Shown piece after piece: positions 9,704 to 17,699 of a stretch of DNA of 64,000 nucleotides; the stretch's first letter is position 1, and every line of letters starts with the position of its first letter. This DNA comes from Bacteroides sedimenti (lineage in GTDB: Bacteria > Bacteroidota > Bacteroidia > Bacteroidales > Bacteroidaceae): NCBI RefSeq assembly GCF_040365225.1, contig NZ_AP028055.1, forward strand, positions 248,001 through 312,000. Reading direction: 5' to 3'. The position numbers were made by a program, and so were the translations under genes. The notes below the pieces were generated by a model. It saw only the letters and a program-made list of their open reading frames with translations, had not been told where the DNA came from and did not search any database.

Positions 9704-10126
9704 ATGAAAAGATTAATTTTGTTTGTGGCATTTATGCTGACTGTATGTCTTACTGCAAATGTAGTAGCTCAAGGAACAGCCAAGAAAAAAGAAGTTAAGA
9801 AAGAACAAACTGCAACAGTGAAAAAGGAAGCCCAGAAAGAGGTGAAAACTGCAAAGGAAGCAACTAAAGCTGAAGCAAAAGGTATAAAAAAAGAAGGTAA
9901 AGAAGCCGTTAAGGGAGCTAAAGAAGGCGTTAAGACCACCCATAAAGAGATGAAGAAAGAGATGAAGAAGGGTGAAGGTAAAGCTATGGGAGCCCCTAAA
10001 GGAGAAATGCCTAAAGTTAAAAAAGAAATGAAGAAGGGTGAAACCAAAGTAAAGGAAGCTCCTAAGGGAGAAATGAACAAGGCTAAAAAAGAAATGAAAA
10101 AAGAAGTTGAGAAGAAGGTTAAATAA
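9704..10126 (+). CDS. Exported Lys/Glu-rich low-complexity repeat protein, 140 aa
   Basis: The first ~22 residues are a signal peptide (MKRLILFVAFMLTVCLTANVVAQ). The rest is almost entirely Lys, Glu, Ala, Gly and Thr, with runs such as KEAKK and KEMKK that would form a charged helix or disordered chain. From about residue 82 a 22-residue unit repeats: KEMKKGEGKAMGAPKGEMPKVK, then KEMKKGETKVKEAPKGEMNKAK, then a partial KEMKKEVEKK. Composition resembles histone-H1-like or LEA-like low-complexity proteins, but the signal peptide puts it in the periplasm or outer envelope. The strong codon bias also produces long Phe-rich frames on the opposite strand, which are artefacts. A terminator follows, so it is a single-gene unit. 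Its function is unknown. Confidence 0.8.
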   Translation: MKRLILFVAFMLTVCLTANVVAQGTAKKKEVKKEQTATVKKEAQKEVKTAKEATKAEAKGIKKEGKEAVKGAKEGVKTTHKEMKKEMKKGEGKAMGAPKGEMPKVKKEMKKGETKVKEAPKGEMNKAKKEMKKEVEKKVK

Positions 10127-10148
10127 CGAATCTTGTATAATATCTGCA

Positions 10149-10184
10149 AACCCTGCCATTAACTAGTAATGACAGGGTTTTTTG
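10149..10184 (+). terminator. Terminator of the Lys/Glu-rich protein gene
   Basis: Arms around AACCCTG-CATT (10149-10160) and AATG-CAGGGTT (10168-10179) form a stem with a single internal mismatch, followed by TTTTTT. It sits 23 bases after the stop codon. Confidence 0.85.
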
Positions 10185-10932
10185 TTGATATCGAAGTAAT
10201 GATTAGATAAATAAAAATTCATATTTTTATGATAATAATTTATTGACTATGAATTAAAAATCATACACGATAGATTTTTATTTTAAGGCGTAAGAATTAA
10301 AAAGATAGGAGTAAGATTTTAAATATTAGGCGGTATGTTTTTGTTATTAAATATTTTTGTATCTTAGCAAAAAAAATAAATTTATCTGAAGCGTTTTATA
10401 CTCTTATAAATATAGATGGATAATTTTTTTGTTTGCTATCTCATCCAGAGAACATAATGTCTGCATGGAGATTTAATGTTGATAATTTATTGATTAAAAT
10501 AATGTGATTAATTCAGAATTGTTATCAGTTCAATTCCCTTTCACAATCCCTAACCATGTTGCCCTGCTGTCTGTCAGACAGCAGGGCAAATTTGTAAATA
10601 GAGTGCGGTAAAGATGTTGAGTACAAATTTTGATAATTGCATCACATATCGGCAGTTCACTGCGTTTATTTACCTTGCTGCTTATTTCTAAATGGTATTA
10701 AAGAATTAGTCTTCAAGTATCTGTGAAAAAATAAATTTTTTAAATTTAACCAAACCGTAATGTTAAGAGAGTTAATTAGATAAAAAAAACATTCCTATAC
10801 TATCATTCAACAAATTTATTATTAATTTCGCCATCAGAAGTTAAAATACAAGTGAACACGACGCATGTCCGGAAATTGTTTTAGGCCATTAGTAAAGCAC
10901 TTCCGTTGCAATGCAGCGCAACCTAACCAATT
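10185..10932. other. Long A+T-rich intergenic region with an isolated strong hairpin
   Basis: About 750 bases without a convincing coding frame. Two things stand out: a -7-like element TATTTTTG at 10352-10359 on the plus strand, and a perfect 15-bp inverted repeat at 10559-10589, described separately. A weaker -7-like sequence (TAATTTCG, 10823-10830) lies about 100 bases before the next gene and may start the following operon. Confidence 0.6.
10559..10589 (+). terminator. Perfect 15-bp hairpin, possible sRNA terminator
   Basis: TTGCCCTGCTGTCTG (10559-10573), a single T, then its exact reverse complement (10575-10589). The next bases are AATTTGTAAAT, so the U-tract is poor. It lies 430 bases from the previous gene, whose own terminator is at 10149-10184, and about 340 bases before the next start. 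It therefore belongs to neither gene. It may end a short transcript beginning near 10366, or act as a protein-binding or processing site. Confidence 0.4.
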
Positions 10933-13026
10933 ATGAATGTTCAAAACATGACGAATCTGACTGACCTATGCCGGAGAAGTGCTCTGGTGTTAATGATTCT
11001 GTTTTTTATATATCTGCCCGTCACAGCACAAGTAATTAAGGTGCGGGGAACTGTTGTCAATGAATCAGGCGAACCCGTAGAACGCGTGAATGTTATTAAT
11101 GAAAAAGATAACGTTTCTGTAAGCACCAATGAAGATGGAAAATATGCCATCACAGTTAGCAACACAGGTAAACTGAAATTCTCGCACATGAACTACACTA
11201 CCGAAATTGTGGAGGTGAAAGGGCAACTGCAAATCAATGTGAAATTAATAAAAAAGGCACAGATGATTCAGGAGGTTGTAATTCAAGGGAAACTGGTCAA
11301 AAAGAAAAAAGATCCTATTATTGAACCTACCAATATTGAAATTCACGGAAACTGGGCTATAGTGAGAACTTCAATCAGTCCGAACGTGAAATTCAACTCA
11401 TTCAACCGTCTGGTAATGCAACCTTATGTGTACAATGAGACAAAAAAACAGAAATATCTCCTTAAACCGATGTCGATAGACGGGAGGGAATACAACATCA
11501 CCCAGACTCGTATGTACGATTTTGATATCAACAAAGACCCCTTGTCAAAGTACATCGTAAAAAAGCAGGGTGAACGGGTACCTTATGTTGATTCGCTATA
11601 TATGGAGAACAGTAACGACCTGTGGAGATGCGATGCCGTGCAGGCGGTGGCCGATTATGAAAATATACTGTTCGCGGATACGGTGGTAATAGCAAACGGA
11701 ATAGTGAACCCGCTCAGATTCCTGAAGTTCGATTTTGCGGGAGACATGATAACCGATCAGGCATATTACCCAATAGACGAGCCACAACTCAGAGACGACC
11801 GCGCACAGATGAACCTCAAATTCCCGATAGGAAAGGCAAGCCTGGATATGCACGACTCAACGACGGTTGCCGATCTTACTTTGCTCAAAATGAAACTGAA
11901 AGAACTTGAAAGTAATCAGGATGCTCAGCTGAGCAAATTCGAGATTAACGGATATGCCTCGCCGGAAGGTGGCTATGAGCGGAACCGCACATTGGCGGCA
12001 CAGCGTATGGAGGTGGCTATGAAGGAGATTCTGAGCGTGCTGTCAGCTGGAACTAAGCAAAACCTAAAACCGAAAAGTAGTTCAAATGTGGCCGATTGGG
12101 AGATGGTGGCCGATCTGATGATGAAAGACTCTCTCAAGAGCGAAGCTGCCGAGATCTCAGAAATCATACGTAAATATCCGAAGAGTAAAGACACACAGTG
12201 GAAAAAGGTCCTGAAATTGCCATACTACCGACTCATTGCAGATAAGTATCTGCCCCGACTGAGAAAGGTGGAATATGAATATCAGTTTAAGATTTATCGA
12301 CTGTTGACTATGCCAGAAATCAAAGACTTGTATAACAGAAATTACAAGGAACTGACTAAATACGAATTCTTTAAACTATATCGTGGGGAAAAGAATCCGG
12401 CACAGAGTGAAGTTATTGCACGCAGAGCCCTCGAGGTTTACCCTAATTTTATGGTTGCCGCATGTGATCTTTCTGCCATGCAGCTGAAAAAAGGGGTGGC
12501 CGACTCGAAACTACTGGAGAGGTTCGCTGGTGAGAAAGCCCCCGAGCAGCTTAATCTGAACCAGGTGGCATCGCTGCTGAAGGAACGGAGGTTCTCGAAA
12601 GCCGACTCGGTAGCCCATTTCCTGAGCGACAATGAAAAGACTGCAAAGATAAAGGCTTATACCGATGTGCTGAACCATCGCTTTAGCGAAGATAACTACA
12701 AGATTGTAGCTGCATCCGGAAAGCTGAACGAAGTGGTGATGTTGCTGGCCATGAAACGCAATAATACAGCATACAAACTCTCGAAAACTCTGTCTGACGA
12801 TACTGCAGAGAATCTCTACATCAAGGCAATTTGCGCCAACCGGGCTTCGAAAGAGGCTGCCGATATCAATGCCAATGCAATGCTTTACATGGAAGCGATG
12901 GATCTGCTAAAGGCGGCTATCGAAAAGGATGGATCGTATAAACGGATGGCGGAGAATGATGCTGACATCATTGATCTGCTGAAGGATGTGATGGGGCAAA
13001 ATAAAAATCAGGCTGCAGGAGAATAA
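10933..13026 (+). CDS. OmpA-like outer-membrane protein with carboxypeptidase-regulatory-like domain, 697 aa
   Basis: After an N-terminal signal/anchor segment (about residues 16-33, LVLMILFFIYLPVTAQ) comes a CarboxypepD_reg-like beta-sandwich (about 37-105, VRGTVVNESGEPVERVNV), the module also found at the start of SusC proteins. A middle region (about 125-310) is unassigned. The segment FEINGYASPEGGYERNRTLA (about 336-355) and the following AQRMEVAMKEIL fit an OmpA_C-like peptidoglycan-binding domain, where E/D-GYAS and N..L...R are hallmarks. The C-terminal ~300 residues look helical and TPR-like. It starts a tight operon: the barrel-repeat gene follows after 26 bases and a DUF3575 gene after that. 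Similar OmpA-like proteins accompany DUF3575 proteins near fimbrial genes in Bacteroidales, but no fimbrilin gene is seen here. I infer a cell-wall-tethered outer-membrane assembly; its job is unknown. Confidence 0.7.
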   Translation: MNVQNMTNLTDLCRRSALVLMILFFIYLPVTAQVIKVRGTVVNESGEPVERVNVINEKDNVSVSTNEDGKYAITVSNTGKLKFSHMNYTTEIVEVKGQLQINVKLIKKAQMIQEVVIQGKLVKKKKDPIIEPTNIEIHGNWAIVRTSISPNVKFNSFNRLVMQPYVYNETKKQKYLLKPMSIDGREYNITQTRMYDFDINKDPLSKYIVKKQGERVPYVDSLYMENSNDLWRCDAVQAVADYENILFADTVVIANGIVNPLRFLKFDFAGDMITDQAYYPIDEPQLRDDRAQMNLKFPIGKASLDMHDSTTVADLTLLKMKLKELESNQDAQLSKFEINGYASPEGGYERNRTLAAQRMEVAMKEILSVLSAGTKQNLKPKSSSNVADWEMVADLMMKDSLKSEAAEISEIIRKYPKSKDTQWKKVLKLPYYRLIADKYLPRLRKVEYEYQFKIYRLLTMPEIKDLYNRNYKELTKYEFFKLYRGEKNPAQSEVIARRALEVYPNFMVAACDLSAMQLKKGVADSKLLERFAGEKAPEQLNLNQVASLLKERRFSKADSVAHFLSDNEKTAKIKAYTDVLNHRFSEDNYKIVAASGKLNEVVMLLAMKRNNTAYKLSKTLSDDTAENLYIKAICANRASKEAADINANAMLYMEAMDLLKAAIEKDGSYKRMAENDADIIDLLKDVMGQNKNQAAGE

Positions 13027-13052
13027 TTAATGCAACAAGAAGTTGAACGACG

Positions 13053-15902
13053 ATGAAACAGACAACACATTACACACAGATAAAACAGTATTTCAGAAAA
13101 TCCCTGACCACCTTATTAGCATTATTTCTGATAACAATCAGTCTAAATGCACAGAATCAGGGATCGTATTCAGACTATTTGAAATACGCATTGCAGAAGA
13201 TTCCGGCGTTTAAAACCTTTCACGGCGAAGATTCCATTCCACACTACTTCCTGCAGTTATACACAGGGCCATCGTACTCATTAGTGCCTAATCCAAAGTA
13301 CGGATTGAAGCATCCGGGGCTGGAAACGGGGCTGGCCTTAGGTAAATGGTTTACGCCAATTCACGGAGCGCGCGTAGGACTTTTTGGAAGATACTATAAA
13401 TTTGCCAATGGCAAAAGAACCAGTGAAATTGGAACCAGTTTAGATTATTTGATGAACTTTTCGGCTCTGGCTGGTGATTTCAATGCGAAAAGAAAATTCG
13501 AATTGGTTGGAGTTGCCGGAGGTGAATACTTCTTCCCGCCATTTAAGGAAGGTTACAACGGAGCATGGGGAATTCGTACCGGGTTGCAGGCACGCCTGGC
13601 AGCCGGTTACGGTAATGTGTTCTTTATGGAGCCACGAATCGGTATTTATTCAGATAATATGGACTTTATGGATTCCTGGCGAGGCTATAACATTGCCGGT
13701 TCGCTGGTAGCAGGAGTTGAATTCAGATCGATTCCGCGGAATATCCGTTCAGTAAAACCATTCTCTTCGTCAACATTCAAAGAAAACTCGTTCCTCTTCT
13801 CGGGACTGGGATTGGGTGGACAACTGGTTCCCGGTGGCTCGGATATGAGCAACTTTGTTGGAGGAAGCTTCTTTGCCGGTGCAGGAAGATGGTTTTCCCC
13901 TTTATCGGGTGCTCGCCTCACAGGAATGGGAGCAGTCTTTAAATATCCTGTGACAAAATATAAAGTGAGTACCATAGGAGCGATGGCAGACTATCTGTTT
14001 AATGTGAGCAACGCTTTCTATGGCTACGAGCCCAATCGCACATTCAGTTTGATAGCAACCGGAGGAGCGGGATATCAGTATGTGAAGAGCAAGCACGATA
14101 AAAATCTTTTTGTGCTTGGAGCCGGCATGCAGGCTTCCCTCAGGCTGAACGATGAAATGCGTTTCTTTGTGGAACCAAGACTCAATTTCTCTCCTTTAGA
14201 TTATTATACTTCGGGAACAAATGATTACCGCGGCACACGCTCAAACTTTATGGTGAATGCTGGTCTTGAACTCTATGCTAACCCAATGCATATAAAAGGA
14301 GAACGTAATAGACTGATCAGCGAGAGCTGGCTGGACAATACTTTCGTAGGATTAACCTTTGGTGCTAACTCGCCTTTGAAACAGGCTGCCTTCTTTAAGG
14401 TCGATGTAGACCCCAGAGTTGGTGGGTATCTGGGAAAATGGTTCACCGGAACCTCTGGAGTACGGTTGAGTGCAGATGTAGCCAGGTTGTGGAAAAGTAA
14501 AACAGCCCCCAATGGTAAGATTGCAACCATCAGTGCCGACTATCTGCTGAACATCTCTTCTTTGATGAACGGATACGATCCGCAGCGCAGTTTTGAGTTG
14601 ATAGGTGTGGCTGGCGCCAATTTGGCTTTCCGGTCTACATCTCTGACAAGTAGGAGTTATCTGGGTGGAGAGCTCGCCTTACAAGGGCTGTGGAATCTGA
14701 CTCCATCTTTCGGCATCTTCCTTGAACCGCAAATGCGTTTGTATGGAAACCGTTTCTCGGAAAGTAATATTCGCTTTGCAGAGATGGATTGTGTGGCTGC
14801 ATTGATGACTGGTATTAATGTGAGACTGAACAATTGTACCAAGGAACAGAGAACACTCTTCAAAAAAGAGGATAAAAATCATAAATACTTTACTTTGTCA
14901 GCCGGTACAGCTTTTCTGGCTACGCACATCAGACGACCAAATGCTTTTGGAATATCCGGACAGATGGCTATGGGTAATTGGATTAACCCGGTAGCCGGAT
15001 GGAGAATTGGAGTTAGCGGCGAGTATAAACAGGAAAAAGGCGTGAAATATGTCTATGCAGGTACCGAGGCAGATTATATGGTTAGTTTGTCGACTATGGC
15101 ACTTGGATATGATCCTGAAAGAAGAATAAATCTGAATGCATTCGCTGGTGTGAATGTAGGACTCGATTATGAGCGCTCAACGATGGGATTTGCTCCCGGA
15201 ATAAGTGCGGGTGGACAGCTATTGTTCAAAGCATCTTCAACTACTGATTTCTTTGTGGAACCGAAACTAACGGTTCGCTCTACACTGAGAAACAATCCGG
15301 ACCAAGCGGCAAGAGGCATGATGAACGTACATGTAGGTATGAATTATAAGTTTTCTTCCGAAAATATTGGGCGCTCCGAAGAGTTTAAAACTGACGAGCA
15401 TTACAAATATTTCGTTTCGGCTACACTGGGAGCCGGAGGATTCGGACGGTCGTACTACGGGAAATTCTATTCGAAAAACGTAACGGGTATGTTTGGTGCT
15501 GCAGTTGGAAAGAGAGTAACTCCGGTTTCTTACCTCCGCTTCGGGGTGAACGGCAAAAGCTTTAGAAATGCTGCGAATGGTGATAAGGTAAACGTTGCGG
15601 CATTGAATGCCGATTATCTGATGAACCTGAGCGTACTGGGTGCAGGATATGACAAGGATCGAAAACTTGAACTTCTTGGTGTGCTAGGAGGCACTCTGAA
15701 CTTTGCATCAAGCGATATGTTGGGCTCATCTGTTCCACTAGGTGTAAAGGCCGGATTGCAAGGAAAATTGAACCTTTCGCCCAGAGTAGACCTGACAATG
15801 GAACCGACAATGAATTGGTACAACAAACCGCTTGATGGCAGTACAGCCAGAAGAGGGAAAGCTTCTGCGGAAGTTTATGTGGGTGTTAACTACAAATTTT
15901 AA
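13053..15902 (+). CDS. Outer-membrane protein of five ~180-residue barrel-like repeats, 949 aa
   Basis: A signal peptide (about 15-33, ending LNAQ) is followed by five regular repeats. The D-Y-L/M motif falls at residues 131, 313, 496, 674 and 854 (spacing 182, 183, 178, 180). The E-P-R/Q/K/T motif falls at 193, 374, 558, 736 and 917. A G-K/R/N-W-F/I-T/S/N-P-like turn falls near 97, 278, 461 and 641, with a diverged GKRVTP near 819. Each repeat contains many alternating hydrophobic strands and glycine-rich turns and is the size of an eight-stranded barrel of OmpA/OmpX type. The protein ends in Phe, as outer-membrane barrels do. It may be five linked small barrels or one very large barrel. It is the middle gene of a three-gene operon whose last gene is a single 185-residue DUF3575 barrel. 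I recognise no named family for the full-length protein. Confidence 0.75.
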   Translation: MKQTTHYTQIKQYFRKSLTTLLALFLITISLNAQNQGSYSDYLKYALQKIPAFKTFHGEDSIPHYFLQLYTGPSYSLVPNPKYGLKHPGLETGLALGKWFTPIHGARVGLFGRYYKFANGKRTSEIGTSLDYLMNFSALAGDFNAKRKFELVGVAGGEYFFPPFKEGYNGAWGIRTGLQARLAAGYGNVFFMEPRIGIYSDNMDFMDSWRGYNIAGSLVAGVEFRSIPRNIRSVKPFSSSTFKENSFLFSGLGLGGQLVPGGSDMSNFVGGSFFAGAGRWFSPLSGARLTGMGAVFKYPVTKYKVSTIGAMADYLFNVSNAFYGYEPNRTFSLIATGGAGYQYVKSKHDKNLFVLGAGMQASLRLNDEMRFFVEPRLNFSPLDYYTSGTNDYRGTRSNFMVNAGLELYANPMHIKGERNRLISESWLDNTFVGLTFGANSPLKQAAFFKVDVDPRVGGYLGKWFTGTSGVRLSADVARLWKSKTAPNGKIATISADYLLNISSLMNGYDPQRSFELIGVAGANLAFRSTSLTSRSYLGGELALQGLWNLTPSFGIFLEPQMRLYGNRFSESNIRFAEMDCVAALMTGINVRLNNCTKEQRTLFKKEDKNHKYFTLSAGTAFLATHIRRPNAFGISGQMAMGNWINPVAGWRIGVSGEYKQEKGVKYVYAGTEADYMVSLSTMALGYDPERRINLNAFAGVNVGLDYERSTMGFAPGISAGGQLLFKASSTTDFFVEPKLTVRSTLRNNPDQAARGMMNVHVGMNYKFSSENIGRSEEFKTDEHYKYFVSATLGAGGFGRSYYGKFYSKNVTGMFGAAVGKRVTPVSYLRFGVNGKSFRNAANGDKVNVAALNADYLMNLSVLGAGYDKDRKLELLGVLGGTLNFASSDMLGSSVPLGVKAGLQGKLNLSPRVDLTMEPTMNWYNKPLDGSTARRGKASAEVYVGVNYKF

Positions 15903-15907
15903 TAGAA

Positions 15908-16465
15908 ATGATTGCAACAGCACTTTATAATAACTTAAAAAGAATTGTTCTTCTGATTGTCCTGGCTATTGGGGCAGCTTCCGCTATGGCACAGCGCATT
16001 GCGCTGAAAACAAATACACTTTACCTGGCAACGGCGTCTCCCAACATTGAGACAGAATTTCGTATGGGTAAGCATTTCACACTGGACCTTAGTGTGGCTG
16101 GCAACTTTTCGACCATTAACGGAAATCAGCTTCATTTTCAACAGGTGTCGCCTGAACTGAGATACTGGTTCAGCAGACCCATGGCCCGCCACTTTGTGGG
16201 AGTAACAACTTCTGGTACAAACTATAATTTCCGCTTCAAGGATCATGCGTACGATGGTGATGCACTCGCTGCCGGATTTACTTACGGTTTCGATTGGGTT
16301 ATCAGTCGCCGGTGGAACCTGGAGACATCTATAGGTGCCGGAATGTTGAAATATCGTTGCTTTGATTATAAAGAAGGAGAGGTAAAGCCGCTTTCTCCGA
16401 ATAAGGATAAAACTATTTTTGCTCCAATCAAGCTGGGATTAACAATATCATATATTTTGTACTAA
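15908..16465 (+). CDS. DUF3575-family outer-membrane beta-barrel protein, 185 aa
   Basis: A signal peptide (about 1-28, ending AMAQ) precedes RIALKTNTLYLATASPNIE, the typical opening of DUF3575 proteins. Alternating strands follow (LRYWFSRPMARHFVGV, LAAGFTYGFDWVISRRWNLE), ending ISYILY with an aromatic last residue. DUF3575 proteins are small outer-membrane barrels of Bacteroidales often found with OmpA-like partners. The start codon is five bases after the upstream stop, so it is co-transcribed with the five-repeat barrel gene. The length equals one repeat of that neighbour, which suggests a common barrel unit. Its role is unknown. Confidence 0.75.
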   Translation: MIATALYNNLKRIVLLIVLAIGAASAMAQRIALKTNTLYLATASPNIETEFRMGKHFTLDLSVAGNFSTINGNQLHFQQVSPELRYWFSRPMARHFVGVTTSGTNYNFRFKDHAYDGDALAAGFTYGFDWVISRRWNLETSIGAGMLKYRCFDYKEGEVKPLSPNKDKTIFAPIKLGLTISYILY

Positions 16466-16479
16466 TTGTACTTTTGGCT

Positions 16480-17010
16480 TGATCCAGAAGTATCAAAAGT
16501 TTTTTTAGCCCGATTCAAAAGCATCAAAAGTTCTTTTTTGGTTTTTTTGCTGGTTTGAACTGCTTGTTCTTTTGTCTAGATACAAAAGAACCAAAAAATC
16601 ACGGCTGCACGATCTCCGCTACTCCATGTGCTGGTTCCGCTAAAGAAAAAGAACTCGCTAAAGCTCAAACAGCTTTTTCTTTTTTACGCTACACCAGCTC
16701 ACTCCGTTTTACGCTGCGACCATGAGGCCGGTCCTTCTGCGGGTTTGCAGCGTTGTTTTGCTCGCTTTTCTTTAAATCACCAACTTACCCGCTTTATGCT
16801 GCAATCGTGAGGCCGATGCTTTTGCGTTATCGGAGCTAATGCAATTGTGTAACGGTTTAACATTGATCGCTTCGCTCGCTCGTTTTGAGGTGGACTTTGA
16901 CTCGCTATCGCTGGCAGTTTCGCTTCGCTCGCTTTCCTTAAAACCACCTCTCACTTCGCTTTGCGCTTCAATCTCGAGGTTGGTCATTGGAGTGATATTA
17001 TATTTTTGCA
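16480..17010. repeat. Composite repeat-like intergenic element
   Basis: Three kinds of repeat are visible. An inverted repeat GTTCTTTTGT-CTAGAT-ACAAAAGAAC spans 16566-16591. A 34-base imperfect direct repeat runs at 16707-16741 and 16793-16826 (TTTACGCTGCGACCATGAGG... versus TTTATGCTGCAATCGTGAGG...). A shorter direct repeat, ATCAAAAGTT, is near 16490 and 16525. From 16865 to 16970, CGCTTCGCTCGCT-type motifs recur. From memory, Bacteroidetes genomes carry similar dispersed blocks with the ACAAAAGAACCAAAAAATC signature after genes; this is recollection, not a search. No transposase or terminal target duplication is seen. Confidence 0.5.
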
Positions 17011-17687
17011 TTGCCTATCATCTCTATAAATGCAAAATTATCTTTTTACAGTATTCATTCTGTCCCTCTAGTGTTGTCTCTAAATGTTGTTTCGCCTTGT
17101 TATTCAAGCCACTTATTGAGTGGTTTAATAATTAATCCCTCTGCATTTTTTTGTTTTTATTAAAATCAACATTGTTTTAAACTCTTTTTCGTAAATTATT
17201 GTTTTCTAAATATATTGGGGATAATAATCAGCTAATAATCAATGCAAATATTTCAGGGTAACAGAGATACAAAATGTTGTAATTAATAAATCGGGATAAA
17301 AGACAGTAAGTGTACTGGTTTAAGCGGAAAGAAGACTGTTTTTTTAAATAGGTCACTGAGAATGAAAAAGCAGATGTGAATTTGTAATGTTTTCATTCCT
17401 CAGGAAAGTAAAGGAAGAATAGGGGATACTGAAAATAAACGGGCTAAAAGTAGTAAAACCGCAACGGTGGGTTCTAAGGTTGAAAATGATTCTTATGAAT
17501 TAGGTTTTATTACAGCTGACAAATGCTTGCGGGATAGCGGATTAGTTTAGTTTTAACCTCATGGCTCTTTTAGTAAATCAATGAAAACAGAGTCAAGGCA
17601 GTTATAAGAGTGCGTTTCTGTAAACAGAAATAAATATTGAAAGGGTAAAAAGAACTAGATAAATAGGACTATCTAGTAATATTAGTG

Positions 17688-17695
17688 TAAATTTG
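17688..17695 (+). promoter_or_regulatory. -7 element directly before the Wzi-family gene
   Basis: TAAATTTG matches the TAnnTTTG consensus and ends only four bases before the ATG at 17700. Transcription would then begin at or next to the A of the start codon, implying a leaderless message or use of the in-frame ATG at 17709. No good -33 box is seen 19-20 bases upstream, so the call is moderate. Confidence 0.4.
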
Positions 17696-17699
17696 CATC

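Larger units (their letters stand above)
16466..17699. other. 1.2-kb non-coding region: repeat-like block (16470-17010) then A+T-rich DNA
   Basis: The first ~540 bases have unusual composition: oligo-T blocks, many CTCGCT/GCTTCG motifs, direct repeats and an inverted repeat (listed separately). Minus-strand reading (17011 down to 16772) gives an Arg/Ser/Glu-rich frame that looks like translated repeat rather than a protein. The remaining ~690 bases up to the wzi-like gene are A+T-rich with no coding frame I would support, apart from the -7 element at its end. Confidence 0.55.

Noticed and set aside
9713..10159. Two long minus-strand frames rich in Phe, Ser and Leu, opposite the Lys/Glu-rich gene
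   Set aside because: They are the complement of AAG/AAA/GAA codons of a low-complexity gene that has a signal peptide, sensible start and terminator on the plus strand.
16772..17011. An Arg/Ser/Glu-rich minus-strand frame
   Set aside because: It reads through the clustered GCTTCGCTCGCT-type motifs and looks like translated repeat.
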